Source: an uncultured Hungatella sp. (GTDB taxonomy: Bacteria > Bacillota > Clostridia > Lachnospirales > Lachnospiraceae). From it: a DNA stretch of 64,000 nucleotides. The notes beneath the pieces were generated by a model that saw only the letters and a list, made by a program, of their open reading frames with translations, made no database searches and was not told the DNA's origin. How positions within the stretch are numbered: the stretch's first letter is position 1; each line of letters begins with the position of its first letter. The position numbers and the translations under genes are program-made. Below, piece after piece: positions 17,720 to 25,671 of this stretch. The stretch covers positions 44,255 to 108,254 of the forward strand of contig CAJUFP010000002.1 in NCBI GenBank assembly GCA_910585645.1. The letters are read 5' to 3'.

Positions 17720-18373
17720 TTAAGCTGCCGGTTTCCCCTTCTGGCCGTCCCCATCTTTCCCGCTGTTCTTGGCCTGTTTCCCATCGGATTTCTTCTCTGC
17801 CAGTTTCCTTTTCAGCTTGCTGTCCGACTTTTTCTGAGAAAGCCTTGTCTTTTCCCCATTCTCTTTCTTTTTATTGACTGCTGATTTCTTCCCATCCTTC
17901 TTGGTATCCCGTTCCTTTGCTCCCTCCGAAGCCTTAGGCGCATTATCTCCGGTCTGATCTTTGGACGGTTCCGTAGACGATTTCACCGCAGCATTGCCTG
18001 CCGGAGCTTTGGGAGCCGTCTCCTGAATTCCAGGTCCCTGGGCTGGCCCGGCTGCCGGACCCTTTGCCTCCTGCTTTGGCGCCTCTGCCTCCTTACCAGG
18101 ACCTTCCACCGCCTTCACCGGTGCCTTGGCTGCCTTACCAGGCCCTTCCGCTGCCTTCACCTGCGCCTCTGTTTCCCCCTTCTCCTTCTTCTTTCCAGGC
18201 GCTTTCGTCTTATCCTTCTTCACTTTCTCCTTAGACGCCTTGGCCTGAACCGTTGTCTCTGTCTGGGTTTTTCCCCCTCCCTTCTTATCCTGAGGTGTAC
18301 AGGCTGCAACAGACGCTGCTATAGCAGCTGCCATCATAAATACAGATACTCTTGCTAATCCTTTTTTCATCAT
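17720..18373 (-). CDS. Lys/Ala/Pro-rich lipoprotein
   Basis: Start ATG 18373 with GAGGA 8 bp upstream gives a 217-aa protein. The lipoprotein signal ends in ASVAAC. The rest is low complexity, strongly basic and rich in Lys, Ala, Pro and Gly (APKAPAGNAA, KKDGKKSAVNKKK). No folded domain is visible. It would give the outer membrane face a long cationic tail. It lies directly under the four-box promoter at 18,442-18,478 and upstream of the dlt-like genes, so it is probably co-transcribed with them. A charge-shield role is inference. Confidence 0.7.
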   Translation of the reverse strand: MMKKGLARVSVFMMAAAIAASVAACTPQDKKGGGKTQTETTVQAKASKEKVKKDKTKAPGKKKEKGETEAQVKAAEGPGKAAKAPVKAVEGPGKEAEAPKQEAKGPAAGPAQGPGIQETAPKAPAGNAAVKSSTEPSKDQTGDNAPKASEGAKERDTKKDGKKSAVNKKKENGEKTRLSQKKSDSKLKRKLAEKKSDGKQAKNSGKDGDGQKGKPAA

Positions 18374-18441
18374 TTTATATTCCTCGCTTTCTGAATTTTC
18401 AAAGTTCCTTTCCTTTGATGATTTCATTCTAGCGATTGTTC

Positions 18442-18478
18442 CTTAATAAAACCTAAAAGACATCTTAACGATTCTGAA
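18442..18478 (-). promoter_or_regulatory. Four-box response-regulator site, lipoprotein/dlt-like operon
   Basis: Read on the plus strand: CTTAA 18,442, CCTAA 18,452, CTTAA 18,464 and CTGAA 18,474, at steps of 10, 12 and 10 bp. TAGAAT at 18,426-18,431 can serve as -10. The same array occurs at four other cargo promoters. Confidence 0.7.
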
Positions 18479-18593
18479 GAACAAATTCTGCACACTTCTC
18501 CTTAACTGACAATCCAACAAAACACGTCACTGGCGCATTTTGCTGGATACTCTGTAAGACAAAAGGCAACCTCCGGCTGCCCAAGCTGTCGAA

Positions 18594-20009
18594 TTATTTT
18601 ATTTGCTGCTCTCCTTCAGGAAACAGAATCCTGATTCGGTATATCCCACCTCCGGTCTCCTCCTCACAACTGCCTCCCATATCGCTCATCATAGCCCGCA
18701 CATTTTCCAGGCCGATTTTTGTGCTGGGAATCCCTTCCTGAAATTCTCTCACCCGATTGTGGATTTCAATTCCCACCATTCCTTTTTCATACACCGTTTT
18801 CAGATAAACCGGCTCCCCGGCATCCGCATATTTCACAAGATTCATGCCAAGGTTATCCACGATTCTTCCGATATAATCCATTCGGACCCGTATCTTCTCC
18901 CTTTTCCATTCCAGATCCGCCTCTACCATGTATCCCTGATTTTCCAGGAACATAGCCATCTCCGAGAGACAGTCCTCAAAAACACTCTGAAACAGCCTGG
19001 GTTCTTCCAATATCTCTTCTTTCTTCCTGTCCCCAATCTGGCTGCATTCAAACAGACAATCGGACAGTTCCTTCATCTGCACTGCCTTGGCCATCATTTT
19101 CTTCAGATAGTAGTCCCTCTCCTCCTGGCTGTCACATACCTCAGACTGCATGACCTGTATGTAAACGGTCAATGCCGTAAGGGGCGTCCTCAGATCATGG
19201 GCCATCCCTACAATCAGGTTCTGGTTTGCCTGCCTCAATTCCTGTTCCTTTTCTATATTCTCTTTCAGAGACTGCCTCAGCTGATTTAAACCCTCTGCCA
19301 GCTCTGCCAGTTCATCCTTTCCTTTTACCAGTATGGAGTGGTCCAGACATCCGCCCTCCATAATCCCGATCTCCTGATGCAGTTCCTGGATATAAGAAAT
19401 CCTTTTTCGGACGCCCCAGATAAAACATACCAAAAAGACCAGAAAGCTGGCCAGAATCTCCCCAACCATAACATACATCTGATACCGGTAAGCAAATGCT
19501 CCTGTTAAGAATACCTCTGCTGTCCCATCAGCAAAAAGCACCTCATAATAGCTTTCCCGGTAATAGGGCACCTCCAGATCCTCATAAAAGTCCTCATTTT
19601 CTGTCTTATCTGAAACATATACCAGCAAATCACCCCGGTAAATCTCCAAATACACAATGGAATTCTTTTTCACCCATGACGACAGCAGTGTACTGTCCGA
19701 AGTCCTGATTCCATTCTCAATCACATAATCCTGCAGCTCCTGAACCATATCTCCTTCCGCCTCTTCCAGATAAGAGGATTCTTCCAGATAACGGTCAAGC
19801 CCTCTGTCAGCCAATGTCCCAAAAACACAAAAGAAAAGACCTGCGGTTATCCCACTGGCCAGGACCATGGCCACCAGCTCTCCTACCAGGCTCCATCTCC
19901 TGCCCTGAAACCGCCTTTTCCCCCATACTCTCCCTGTCAGATCACCCAATCCGATACCCCTTTCCCCACACGGTACAGATTCTCTTCGGTTCCTGGGGAT
20001 CTTTCTCAA
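18594..20009 (-). CDS. Membrane sensor histidine kinase
   Basis: Up to 471 aa. ATG at 20009 overlaps the regulator gene by 68 bp; TTG at 19949 behind AAGGGG is an alternative. It has two membrane segments (about 42-66 and 177-200) with an external domain of some 110 aa between them. A HAMP-like linker leads to the H-box GMAHDLRTPLTAL (His271) and the N-box DNLGMNLVKYA. The ATP lid is degenerate (GLENVRAMM instead of GxGxG). Partner of the regulator directly upstream. It probably senses envelope damage, judging from its regulon. Confidence 0.85.
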   Translation of the reverse strand: MRKIPRNRRESVPCGERGIGLGDLTGRVWGKRRFQGRRWSLVGELVAMVLASGITAGLFFCVFGTLADRGLDRYLEESSYLEEAEGDMVQELQDYVIENGIRTSDSTLLSSWVKKNSIVYLEIYRGDLLVYVSDKTENEDFYEDLEVPYYRESYYEVLFADGTAEVFLTGAFAYRYQMYVMVGEILASFLVFLVCFIWGVRKRISYIQELHQEIGIMEGGCLDHSILVKGKDELAELAEGLNQLRQSLKENIEKEQELRQANQNLIVGMAHDLRTPLTALTVYIQVMQSEVCDSQEERDYYLKKMMAKAVQMKELSDCLFECSQIGDRKKEEILEEPRLFQSVFEDCLSEMAMFLENQGYMVEADLEWKREKIRVRMDYIGRIVDNLGMNLVKYADAGEPVYLKTVYEKGMVGIEIHNRVREFQEGIPSTKIGLENVRAMMSDMGGSCEEETGGGIYRIRILFPEGEQQIK

Positions 20010-20646
20010 TCTTTACCCGAAGCTTGCGTATATGTACCATAACCGTATTGTTAGAACCGTAAAAATAAGGCTCCTGCCATACGCTTTCATAGATATTCTG
20101 TGCGGAAAATATTTTATTGGGGTATTGAATCAGAAGACGGAGAATCCGGTATTCAATTTCTGACAAATCCACCTCTTTTCCCTCCACTTTCACCTGGTTG
20201 CAGGAAACATCCAGGCTAATTTCCTTCCACTGTATCCAGGAAGCCTCCTCAATAGAACTTCCTGAATCCTTCCCCCGGTATACCTGGTATCTTCTCACAA
20301 GAGCCTTTACCCGCCCTAACAGTTCCCCGTAGGAAAACGGTTTTGGCAGATAATCATCCCCTCCTGCCATAAGCCCTAAAAGTTTATCCGACTCCCTGGC
20401 TTTTGCAGTCAAAAACAGGATAGGCACATTGGAGAACTTTCTGATCTCCTCACAAGTCTTAATCCCTGATATTCCAGGCATCATAATATCCAGAATCACA
20501 AGATCTGTCTCCCTGCCCATCATCCCAAGAGCCTGACTGCCGGACTGTGCTTCCCTCACCTGAAATCCTTCACTTTCCAAAAGCACCCGGACACCCTCCC
20601 GGATATCCCCGTCATCCTCTACCAGCAGAATCAATCCCTTCTCCAT
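19942..20646 (-). CDS. OmpR-family response regulator
   Basis: A 234-aa protein. The receiver domain has acidic residues VEDDGD, phospho-acceptor Asp53 in VILDIMMPG and Lys in LPKPF. The C-terminal winged helix ends in VRIGKGYRIG-like wording (VWGKGYRIG). It is co-transcribed with the kinase. Its own promoter region carries the TTAAG array at 20,727-20,753, consistent with autoregulation. OmpR-type regulators bind direct repeats at 10-11-bp steps, as seen in the five arrays of this cargo. Confidence 0.9.
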   Translation of the reverse strand: MEKGLILLVEDDGDIREGVRVLLESEGFQVREAQSGSQALGMMGRETDLVILDIMMPGISGIKTCEEIRKFSNVPILFLTAKARESDKLLGLMAGGDDYLPKPFSYGELLGRVKALVRRYQVYRGKDSGSSIEEASWIQWKEISLDVSCNQVKVEGKEVDLSEIEYRILRLLIQYPNKIFSAQNIYESVWQEPYFYGSNNTVMVHIRKLRVKIEKDPQEPKRICTVWGKGYRIG

Positions 20647-20716
20647 CCAGTCTCACCTTCTCCCTTTCCATGACAGTCCTTCCCTTTGCCTATATAGACA
20701 TGATACCTGATTCCAT

Positions 20717-20753
20717 ACGAAAAATCCTCAAAATAATTCTTAAACTTTCTTAA
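20717..20753 (-). promoter_or_regulatory. Four-box response-regulator site, two-component operon
   Basis: CTCAA 20,727, CTTAA 20,739 and CTTAA 20,749 fit the 10/12/10 array; the fourth position at 20,717 is degenerate. AGGTAT lies downstream on the minus strand. Confidence 0.55.
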
Positions 20754-20759
20754 CTCCGC

Positions 20760-20910
20760 GTAACAGTTCAGACGGCGGGGAATTTGACCAGAATTTTAGG
20801 CGTCAAGCTTGCTTGTAAGCTAAAATTTTGGTCAAATTCCACATCGGATATACATCCGATGCTTCTTGTCCGGCGTAGACGGGCAAGAAGATACCCGTCT
20901 GAACTGTTAC
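20760..20910. repeat. 151-bp cloverleaf palindromic element
   Basis: The outer arms GTAACAGTTCAGACGG (20,760-20,775) and its exact reverse complement (20,895-20,910) enclose three stems. These are GGAATTTGACC/GGTCAAATTCC (20,779-20,840) with an inner extension, CATCGGAT/ATCCGATG (20,842-20,861) and CTTCTTGTCC/GGGCAAGAAG (20,862-20,890). No coding capacity. It looks like a non-autonomous palindromic element or a structured RNA between divergent operons. Confidence 0.75.
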
Positions 20911-20939
20911 AAACCTCGATAAAAATTGTCTGAAGGCTC

Positions 20940-20968
20940 TTGACTATCCTAAAGGTTTCGTTTATACT
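20940..20968 (+). promoter_or_regulatory. Promoter of the phospholipid cluster
   Basis: TTGACT (20,940-20,945), 17-bp spacer, TATACT (20,963-20,968). Transcription would begin near 20,975 and enter the structured leader. Confidence 0.65.
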
Positions 20969-20974
20969 ATTGTC

Positions 20975-21116
20975 CAATATACAAGTCATACACAACAACA
21001 TAGGTCATCGGAGGACAGTACACCGTAGTGTAGGGGTTTCGTACCGCCTGTCAGATAAGATGTCGAATGAGTTCGGTTATTACTTTTAGGTAATGGCCGG
21101 ACTCTTTTTTATGCAC
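20975..21116 (+). ncRNA. Structured leader RNA with terminator (possible riboswitch)
   Basis: The leader can form GGACAG...CTGTC enclosing a TACAC-CGTA-GTGTA hairpin, then GATG pairing with an upstream CATC. It ends in an intrinsic terminator (GAGTTCGG...CCGGACTC, then TTTTTT, about 21,069-21,113). The GNAT gene starts about 100 bp later. The aptamer-plus-terminator layout suggests attenuation. I do not recognise a known riboswitch class. Confidence 0.5.
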
Positions 21117-21216
21117 AAGCCTGTGCAGAGGAAGTCTTTTCCTCTATATCCATTGATTTCAGTTACATCTGTCAGTGGCTGGTCCTCCATATTAATATTT
21201 CAGGAGGTAATTATCC

Positions 21217-21771
21217 ATGCAAACAAAACCACAGATTACTCTGGTTCCCCTTTTAGACCAGGAAAAAGAATCATTTATCCATGATGTTCAGGCTGCTTTT
21301 AAAATAGCGGTTGAAAAAGAATGGGGAGATACCGGTGAGGAAGTCATACCAAGGCAGGATATTGAAGAAGCATTTCATGCTCAGGGGGCAGAAAGCTACC
21401 ATATTGTACACGAAGGCCGGATTGTAGGCGGAACCGTACTTACTATTGACCCGGAGACCAACCATAATGAACTGTCCATTTTATTCATCAAAGGCAGCTG
21501 CCACAGCAGGGGCTTGGGATTTGCCGCCTGGCAGGCCATCGAAAATCTCCACCCGGAAACCGAAGTATGGGAAACCTGTACCCCATATTTTGAAAAACGC
21601 AACATCCACTTTTATGTCAACAAATGCGGCTTTCATGTAGTAGAATTTTTCAACCCCTGTCACCCGGAGCCCGATTACCATGAGACCCAGGGACAGGACA
21701 TTCCAGGCGGTGATTATTTCCTGCGCTTTGAAAAGAACATGAAAGAAAAAACCAGTCTTCAGAATTGTTAA
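21217..21771 (+). CDS. GNAT-family N-acetyltransferase
   Basis: A 184-aa protein with RBS CAGGAGG before ATG 21217. The central core HIVHEGRIVGGTVLTIDPE, a strand ELSILFI and the acetyl-CoA loop CHSRGLGFAAW fit the GNAT fold. The C-terminal part (NIHFYVNKCGFHVVEFF) is the usual last strands. It acetylates an unknown amine. First gene after the structured leader and ahead of the membrane-lipid genes. Confidence 0.75.
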   Translation: MQTKPQITLVPLLDQEKESFIHDVQAAFKIAVEKEWGDTGEEVIPRQDIEEAFHAQGAESYHIVHEGRIVGGTVLTIDPETNHNELSILFIKGSCHSRGLGFAAWQAIENLHPETEVWETCTPYFEKRNIHFYVNKCGFHVVEFFNPCHPEPDYHETQGQDIPGGDYFLRFEKNMKEKTSLQNC

Positions 21772-21874
21772 GATTCCCTTCAGAAAACTTTCAGCTTTTC
21801 ATGGGATAATGGCCGTAACGGAGAGAATCCAAACATTTTTAAAAAAGAAACCTGTTAAGAGGAGGTATATAATT

Positions 21875-22000
21875 ATGCATAAAAATAAACTGATCGAACT
21901 GATAAAAAAACAAATTCAAAAAGACAACAATAAGCAAACAGGGAGAGAAAAAAATCCCTCCCCCGCCGGTTTTCAGGGAGCCCCCCGTTATGACGGATAA
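21875..22000 (+). CDS. 41-residue leader-like small protein
   Basis: A strong RBS (GAGGAGG) precedes ATG 21875. The product is basic and rich in Lys/Gln/Asn (HKNKLIELIKKQIQKDNNKQ) and ends PRYDG. Its stop lies inside the start of the next gene (11-bp overlap), which has no good RBS of its own. The small gene probably serves translational coupling. No known domain. Confidence 0.55.
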   Translation: MHKNKLIELIKKQIQKDNNKQTGREKNPSPAGFQGAPRYDG

Positions 22001-22583
22001 AGCCGGCTCTTTGTGGGAAACAGGCTGGAAGCGGATTACATCCATAGCCTTTCTGGCTGCCATGCTCTTCATCTCCATCCTGTTTATAAAAGCTTATATG
22101 CAGGGGCAGTTCCATTCCCTTGACTCTCTCCGGGATTATATCAAGGGCTTTGGAATTCTGGCTCCCGCGGTCCTCACCCTGTTTCAAGCCTTCCAGGTAA
22201 TTCTTCCGGTGCTGCCGGGATTCTTAGGCTGCGCTGTGGGCGCTGTGCTGTTCGGCGCCTCCGGCGGCTTCTGGTATAACTATATTGGAATCAGCACAGG
22301 CTCCATCATCGCTTTCTTCCTGGCCAGACAGTATGGAACAAGTCTTGTAGAGGCTTTATTTCCCGGAGAAAGCTATGGAAAATGGTCCAACTGGCTGGGA
22401 AAGAGCCGGTATTTTACCCTGGCCTTATTTGCCGCCATTCTGCTGCCTCTGTTTCCGGACGATTATCTCTGCTATTTTTCCGGCCTCACCAAAATGAGCG
22501 CAAAAAAATTCATATGGATTATCATTCTGGCAAAGCCCTGGTGCATTCTGGTTTACAGCCTTGCTTTCGCTGGTGTACTGTAG
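21990..22583 (+). CDS. TVP38/TMEM64 (VTT-domain) membrane protein
   Basis: A 197-aa protein with about five membrane segments. The VTT/DedA-like core shows FQVILPVLPGFLGCAVGAVL, GASGGFWYNYIGISTGSIIAFFLAR and PLFPDDYLCYFSGLT. Relatives include DedA and VTT lipid scramblases. Encoded just ahead of pssA and psd, so lipid movement between leaflets is a sensible role. Start depends on coupling to the 41-residue gene. Confidence 0.8.
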   Translation: MTDKAGSLWETGWKRITSIAFLAAMLFISILFIKAYMQGQFHSLDSLRDYIKGFGILAPAVLTLFQAFQVILPVLPGFLGCAVGAVLFGASGGFWYNYIGISTGSIIAFFLARQYGTSLVEALFPGESYGKWSNWLGKSRYFTLALFAAILLPLFPDDYLCYFSGLTKMSAKKFIWIIILAKPWCILVYSLAFAGVL

Positions 22584-22650
22584 TCAAATATGCATGCCCG
22601 CCTGGCTCCTTGCCTGCGGGAATAAAAAATAAATGAAGGAGAATAAAAAA

Positions 22651-23280
22651 ATGTTACGCAAACATCTCTTGGGCTTTTATGATTACACCGTAATCCTCAC
22701 ATACGCAGGCACCCTGTCCGCGTTTCATGGAATCCTGTCTCTCATGAACGGGAGACCCAGACAGGCTGTCCTGTGCCTTATGGCCGCTGGCCTCTGTGAC
22801 ATGTTTGACGGAACCGTGGCCGCGACCAAAGACCGGAACCGTCAGGAAAAACGCTTCGGAATCCAGATTGATTCCTTAAATGATGTAGTTGCTTTCGGCG
22901 TCTTTCCCGCCCTCTTTGTATATATTATGTGCCAGGGAACCCCTTTTTCCGTTCTGGCCTCCTGCGCCTATCTGCTGTGCGCCCTGATCCGTCTGGCTTA
23001 TTTTAATGTTCTGGAAGAAGACCGGCAGGACTCCTCATCCGAAAAACGGACCGAATACTTAGGTCTCCCTGTGACGGTTTCCGCTCTCATTCTCCCTGCT
23101 GCCTACGGATTCTGCAGTCTGGCCCCCGGCCTGAATCCTCACGTTTACTCCTTTGTCCTTGCCGCCATGGCCCTGCTCTTTGTGTCCCCCATAAGGATTC
23201 CAAAGCCCCGGCTTAAAGGTATCATCGGACTTGCCGCTGCCGGCACGGCTCTCTTTTTGGGAATGGTTCTGGAGGTGTAA
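22651..23280 (+). CDS. pssA: CDP-alcohol phosphatidyltransferase, phosphatidylserine synthase
   Basis: Start ATG 22651 behind AAGGAG; an in-frame ATG at 22633 overlaps that RBS and is rejected. The CDP-alcohol motif is present as D-x2-DG-x2-A-x10-G-x3-D-x3-D (GLCDMFDGTVAA ... FGIQIDSLNDVVAFG). About six membrane segments. It joins CDP-diacylglycerol to serine. The decarboxylase gene starts 4 bp after its stop, which supports serine as the alcohol. Confidence 0.85.
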   Translation: MLRKHLLGFYDYTVILTYAGTLSAFHGILSLMNGRPRQAVLCLMAAGLCDMFDGTVAATKDRNRQEKRFGIQIDSLNDVVAFGVFPALFVYIMCQGTPFSVLASCAYLLCALIRLAYFNVLEEDRQDSSSEKRTEYLGLPVTVSALILPAAYGFCSLAPGLNPHVYSFVLAAMALLFVSPIRIPKPRLKGIIGLAAAGTALFLGMVLEV

Positions 23281-23284
23281 ACAC

Positions 23285-24121
23285 ATGGCAAAAGACCCTT
23301 TTTATGTGCGTTTTCTCTATGGAACCAAACCTGGACGCACTCTGCTGAAAACACTGGCCCGGCCCCTCTTTTCCAGGCGGGCCGCTTTATTTTTGGATTC
23401 CCCCTGGTCCCGGTGGCTGATTCCCTTATACATCAGGCTCCACCACATCCCCATGGGCTCCTATATTCCGGAACATTACCGTTCCTTCAATCACTTTTTC
23501 ACCCGGAAAAGGAACCATCTGCACATAAACCTGGATCTGGAACCCTCCCATTTCATCAGTCCCTGTGACGGATACTTAAGGGTACATCCTATTACCAGAG
23601 AACGCCGGTTTTGCATCAAACACATAGATTACTCCCTGGAAAAGCTTCTCCGTGACCCAGTCCTGGCGGGCAGATACGAAAACGGCCTCTGCCTCATTTT
23701 CCGTCTGGCCCCCCACAACTACCACCGCTACTGTTATCCCGACAGCGGCCTGGCAGTCAAACAGGTATCCATTCCCGGCCTTCTCCACTCCGTAAGGCCC
23801 GCTGCCTTAAAAACCCGCCCCGTCTTCCTGGAAAATGCCAGACAGTACACGATCATTGACTCCGAACATTTCGGTCTTCTGGTCCAAATGGAAGTAGGTG
23901 CTCTCCTGGTAGGAAAAATCCATAATCACAGCGACAGGCTTATTATAGATCGAGGTACGGAAAAAGGCTACTTTGAATTTGGCGGCTCCACCATACTGAT
24001 ACTTGCAGAACAGGGAATCCTGGATATAGATCCACCTATCCTGAATGCCTCCCAAAAAGGTCTGGAAACCACCGTAACTTATGGAGAAAAAATCGCCGCC
24101 AGAAGGCTGGAGCGTGTTTGA
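23285..24121 (+). CDS. psd: Phosphatidylserine decarboxylase
   Basis: Start ATG 23285 behind CTGGAGGTG gives 278 aa. The SPCDG, RLAPHNYHRY and C-terminal FGGST motifs are diagnostic; Ser in GGST is where the proenzyme cleaves itself to make the pyruvoyl group. It converts phosphatidylserine to phosphatidylethanolamine at the membrane. The pssA-psd pair gives the host phosphatidylethanolamine, a zwitterionic lipid that lowers net negative surface charge. Confidence 0.9.
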   Translation: MAKDPFYVRFLYGTKPGRTLLKTLARPLFSRRAALFLDSPWSRWLIPLYIRLHHIPMGSYIPEHYRSFNHFFTRKRNHLHINLDLEPSHFISPCDGYLRVHPITRERRFCIKHIDYSLEKLLRDPVLAGRYENGLCLIFRLAPHNYHRYCYPDSGLAVKQVSIPGLLHSVRPAALKTRPVFLENARQYTIIDSEHFGLLVQMEVGALLVGKIHNHSDRLIIDRGTEKGYFEFGGSTILILAEQGILDIDPPILNASQKGLETTVTYGEKIAARRLERV

Positions 24122-24175
24122 AAATTCACTGATCATCCTTAAATATGCAGACAAAAAAGAAAGGGGAAAACCTTC

Positions 24176-24871
24176 ATGTCATTTATCACATTCATCACAC
24201 GTATCCGTCATCTCATTCCGTCCTATGGGGTATTTCCCCTTCTTTTTACCCTGCTGTGGAACCAGGTCGTGTACTATGGAGCCCGTATCATAGCCGCCGG
24301 TTTCCCTCACTATGATTTAACCACCCCTTTCGACAGGCTCATCCCTGTAGTTCCCTTCTTTACCTCCATTTACTTCCTGGCCTTTCCCTTCTGGGCAGCC
24401 GGTTACATTCTATGTGTAAGAATCAGCAGAAACCAGGCCATGACCCTTCTCTGCGGAGATTTCCTGGCAAAAGGAGTCTGCCTGGCCTTCTTTCTGCTCC
24501 TCCCCACCACCAATATCCGCCCGGAGATTTCAGAACAGGGAACCTGGGAAGCCCTGCTTTTATGGCTCTATAAGACAGACTCCCCGGACAACCTGTTTCC
24601 CTCCATTCACTGCCTGGTAAGCTGGCTCTGCTTTGCAGGCATGCGCAGACAGCCCACAGTCCCCCTCCCCTGCCAGGCCGCCACCCTGCTCATGGCCCTT
24701 CTGGTCTTTCTCTCCACTCTGTTTACCAGACAGCATGTAATCGCTGATGTCCTGGGAGCCATTGTGATTGGAGAAACGTGCTACCGGATCGCCTCTATTC
24801 CTCAGGTCCGGGACTGTTATGACAGGATTGTCTCAGCCTTTCTTTTCAGGCCAAACAAAAAACAACACTAA
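24176..24871 (+). CDS. PAP2-superfamily membrane phosphatase
   Basis: A 231-aa polytopic protein. The acid-phosphatase signature is split as NLFPSIHCLVSW and FTRQHVIADVLGAI (His nucleophile and helper His). The usual KxxxxxxRP motif is weak. Such enzymes dephosphorylate lipid phosphates or act in lipid head-group exchange. Last gene of the lipid cluster, followed by a terminator. A truncated near-identical copy lies at 26,915-27,470. Confidence 0.8.
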   Translation: MSFITFITRIRHLIPSYGVFPLLFTLLWNQVVYYGARIIAAGFPHYDLTTPFDRLIPVVPFFTSIYFLAFPFWAAGYILCVRISRNQAMTLLCGDFLAKGVCLAFFLLLPTTNIRPEISEQGTWEALLLWLYKTDSPDNLFPSIHCLVSWLCFAGMRRQPTVPLPCQAATLLMALLVFLSTLFTRQHVIADVLGAIVIGETCYRIASIPQVRDCYDRIVSAFLFRPNKKQH

Positions 24872-24876
24872 CAAAA

Positions 24877-24941
24877 GCGCTATTCCCTCCGCCATACCAT
24901 GTTTCCTTATATGGTCTAAAAGAATAGCGCTTTCCTCTCTT
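24877..24941. terminator. Terminator after the lipid cluster
   Basis: AAAAGCGCTATTC and GAATAGCGCTTT form a long stem. A copy stands at 27,473-27,535 in the duplicated segment. Confidence 0.7.
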
Positions 24942-24995
24942 ATTTCCGGAATCTTCCGGCAAATCCGAAATTATGTTCCCTTGTTTTTCTCATAT

Positions 24996-25290
24996 TCAGA
25001 AATTCAGCCCTCCCTTCCCTTTCAGTTCCTTCTCCACTTTAGCCAGCTTTCTTTTCAGTTCCCCGGCTTTCTTAGGATCTGTTTCCGTCTTAATCTGCTC
25101 CTTTAACTGCTTTTTCTTCAGCTTCAGCTTTTGAATCTTCTGGGACTGGCTACCTGCACCCTTTGGTAGCCCCCATTAATCCCCTGAAAATTGAACTGCA
25201 TTTTCCTCTGTTTTGCCTGCGCTTCGCCGGAAACAAAGCTGCCACTGCCTATGTATGCAATCTCACCATCAAACATCTCCTTCCTCTCCG
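24996..25290 (-). pseudogene. Fused remnant: coiled-coil gene 3' end joined to MacB-type permease fragment
   Basis: Bases about 24,996-25,158 match the 3' end of the coiled-coil gene at 27,595. From about 25,155 the sequence matches the interior of the permease gene near 29,140-29,270, with many substitutions. The join sits at a shared GCACC, so a deletion through microhomology is likely. No long open frame crosses it. Confidence 0.75.
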
Positions 25291-25292
25291 TA

Positions 25293-25667
25293 TCATTCAT
25301 GATTCATTACAAAACGCGCAAATCCCTTCGTATATTTTACATAAATACAATCCTGATTATCATCAAGCGCATAAATCTCTTGTCCTAATTCCACCTGCGC
25401 TCCACAAAAATTATCTTCTGGAATATTTACGTTACTCACACCAACAATCGTACCGACTTTCACATAATTCTTAGGCAATTTTTCATCAAAGCCCGTCCAG
25501 CTATAATAATAAATCGCATCATTATACATGATTTGTGGTTGATCAATCTCTCCAGGTCCATATCCAGTGGGTGTAGAAGGATTATCTTTTGGTTGGCATG
25601 CAGCTAATACTAAAATGCTTAAGACGGTAATTAGTAACCAACGCAATTTCAAAATAGAACCTCCCAA
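25293..25667 (-). CDS. Small lipoprotein paired with exported cysteine protease
   Basis: A 124-aa protein with lipobox LVLAAC near residue 24. The mature part (NDAIYYYSWTGFDEKLPKNY, VGTIVGVSNV, GQEIYALDD, IYVKYTKGFARFV) resembles small gram-positive lipoproteins of unknown role. It starts 5 bp after the protease gene. It could be an inhibitor or immunity partner of the protease (inference). The base composition is clearly more AT-rich than its neighbours. Confidence 0.65.
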   Translation of the reverse strand: MGGSILKLRWLLITVLSILVLAACQPKDNPSTPTGYGPGEIDQPQIMYNDAIYYYSWTGFDEKLPKNYVKVGTIVGVSNVNIPEDNFCGAQVELGQEIYALDDNQDCIYVKYTKGFARFVMNHE

Positions 25668-25671
25668 ATGA

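Noticed and set aside
21000..21116. ZTP-type riboswitch
   Set aside because: ACCGCCTG recalls the 3' part of the ZTP motif, but the conserved 5' domain is missing, so no class is assigned.
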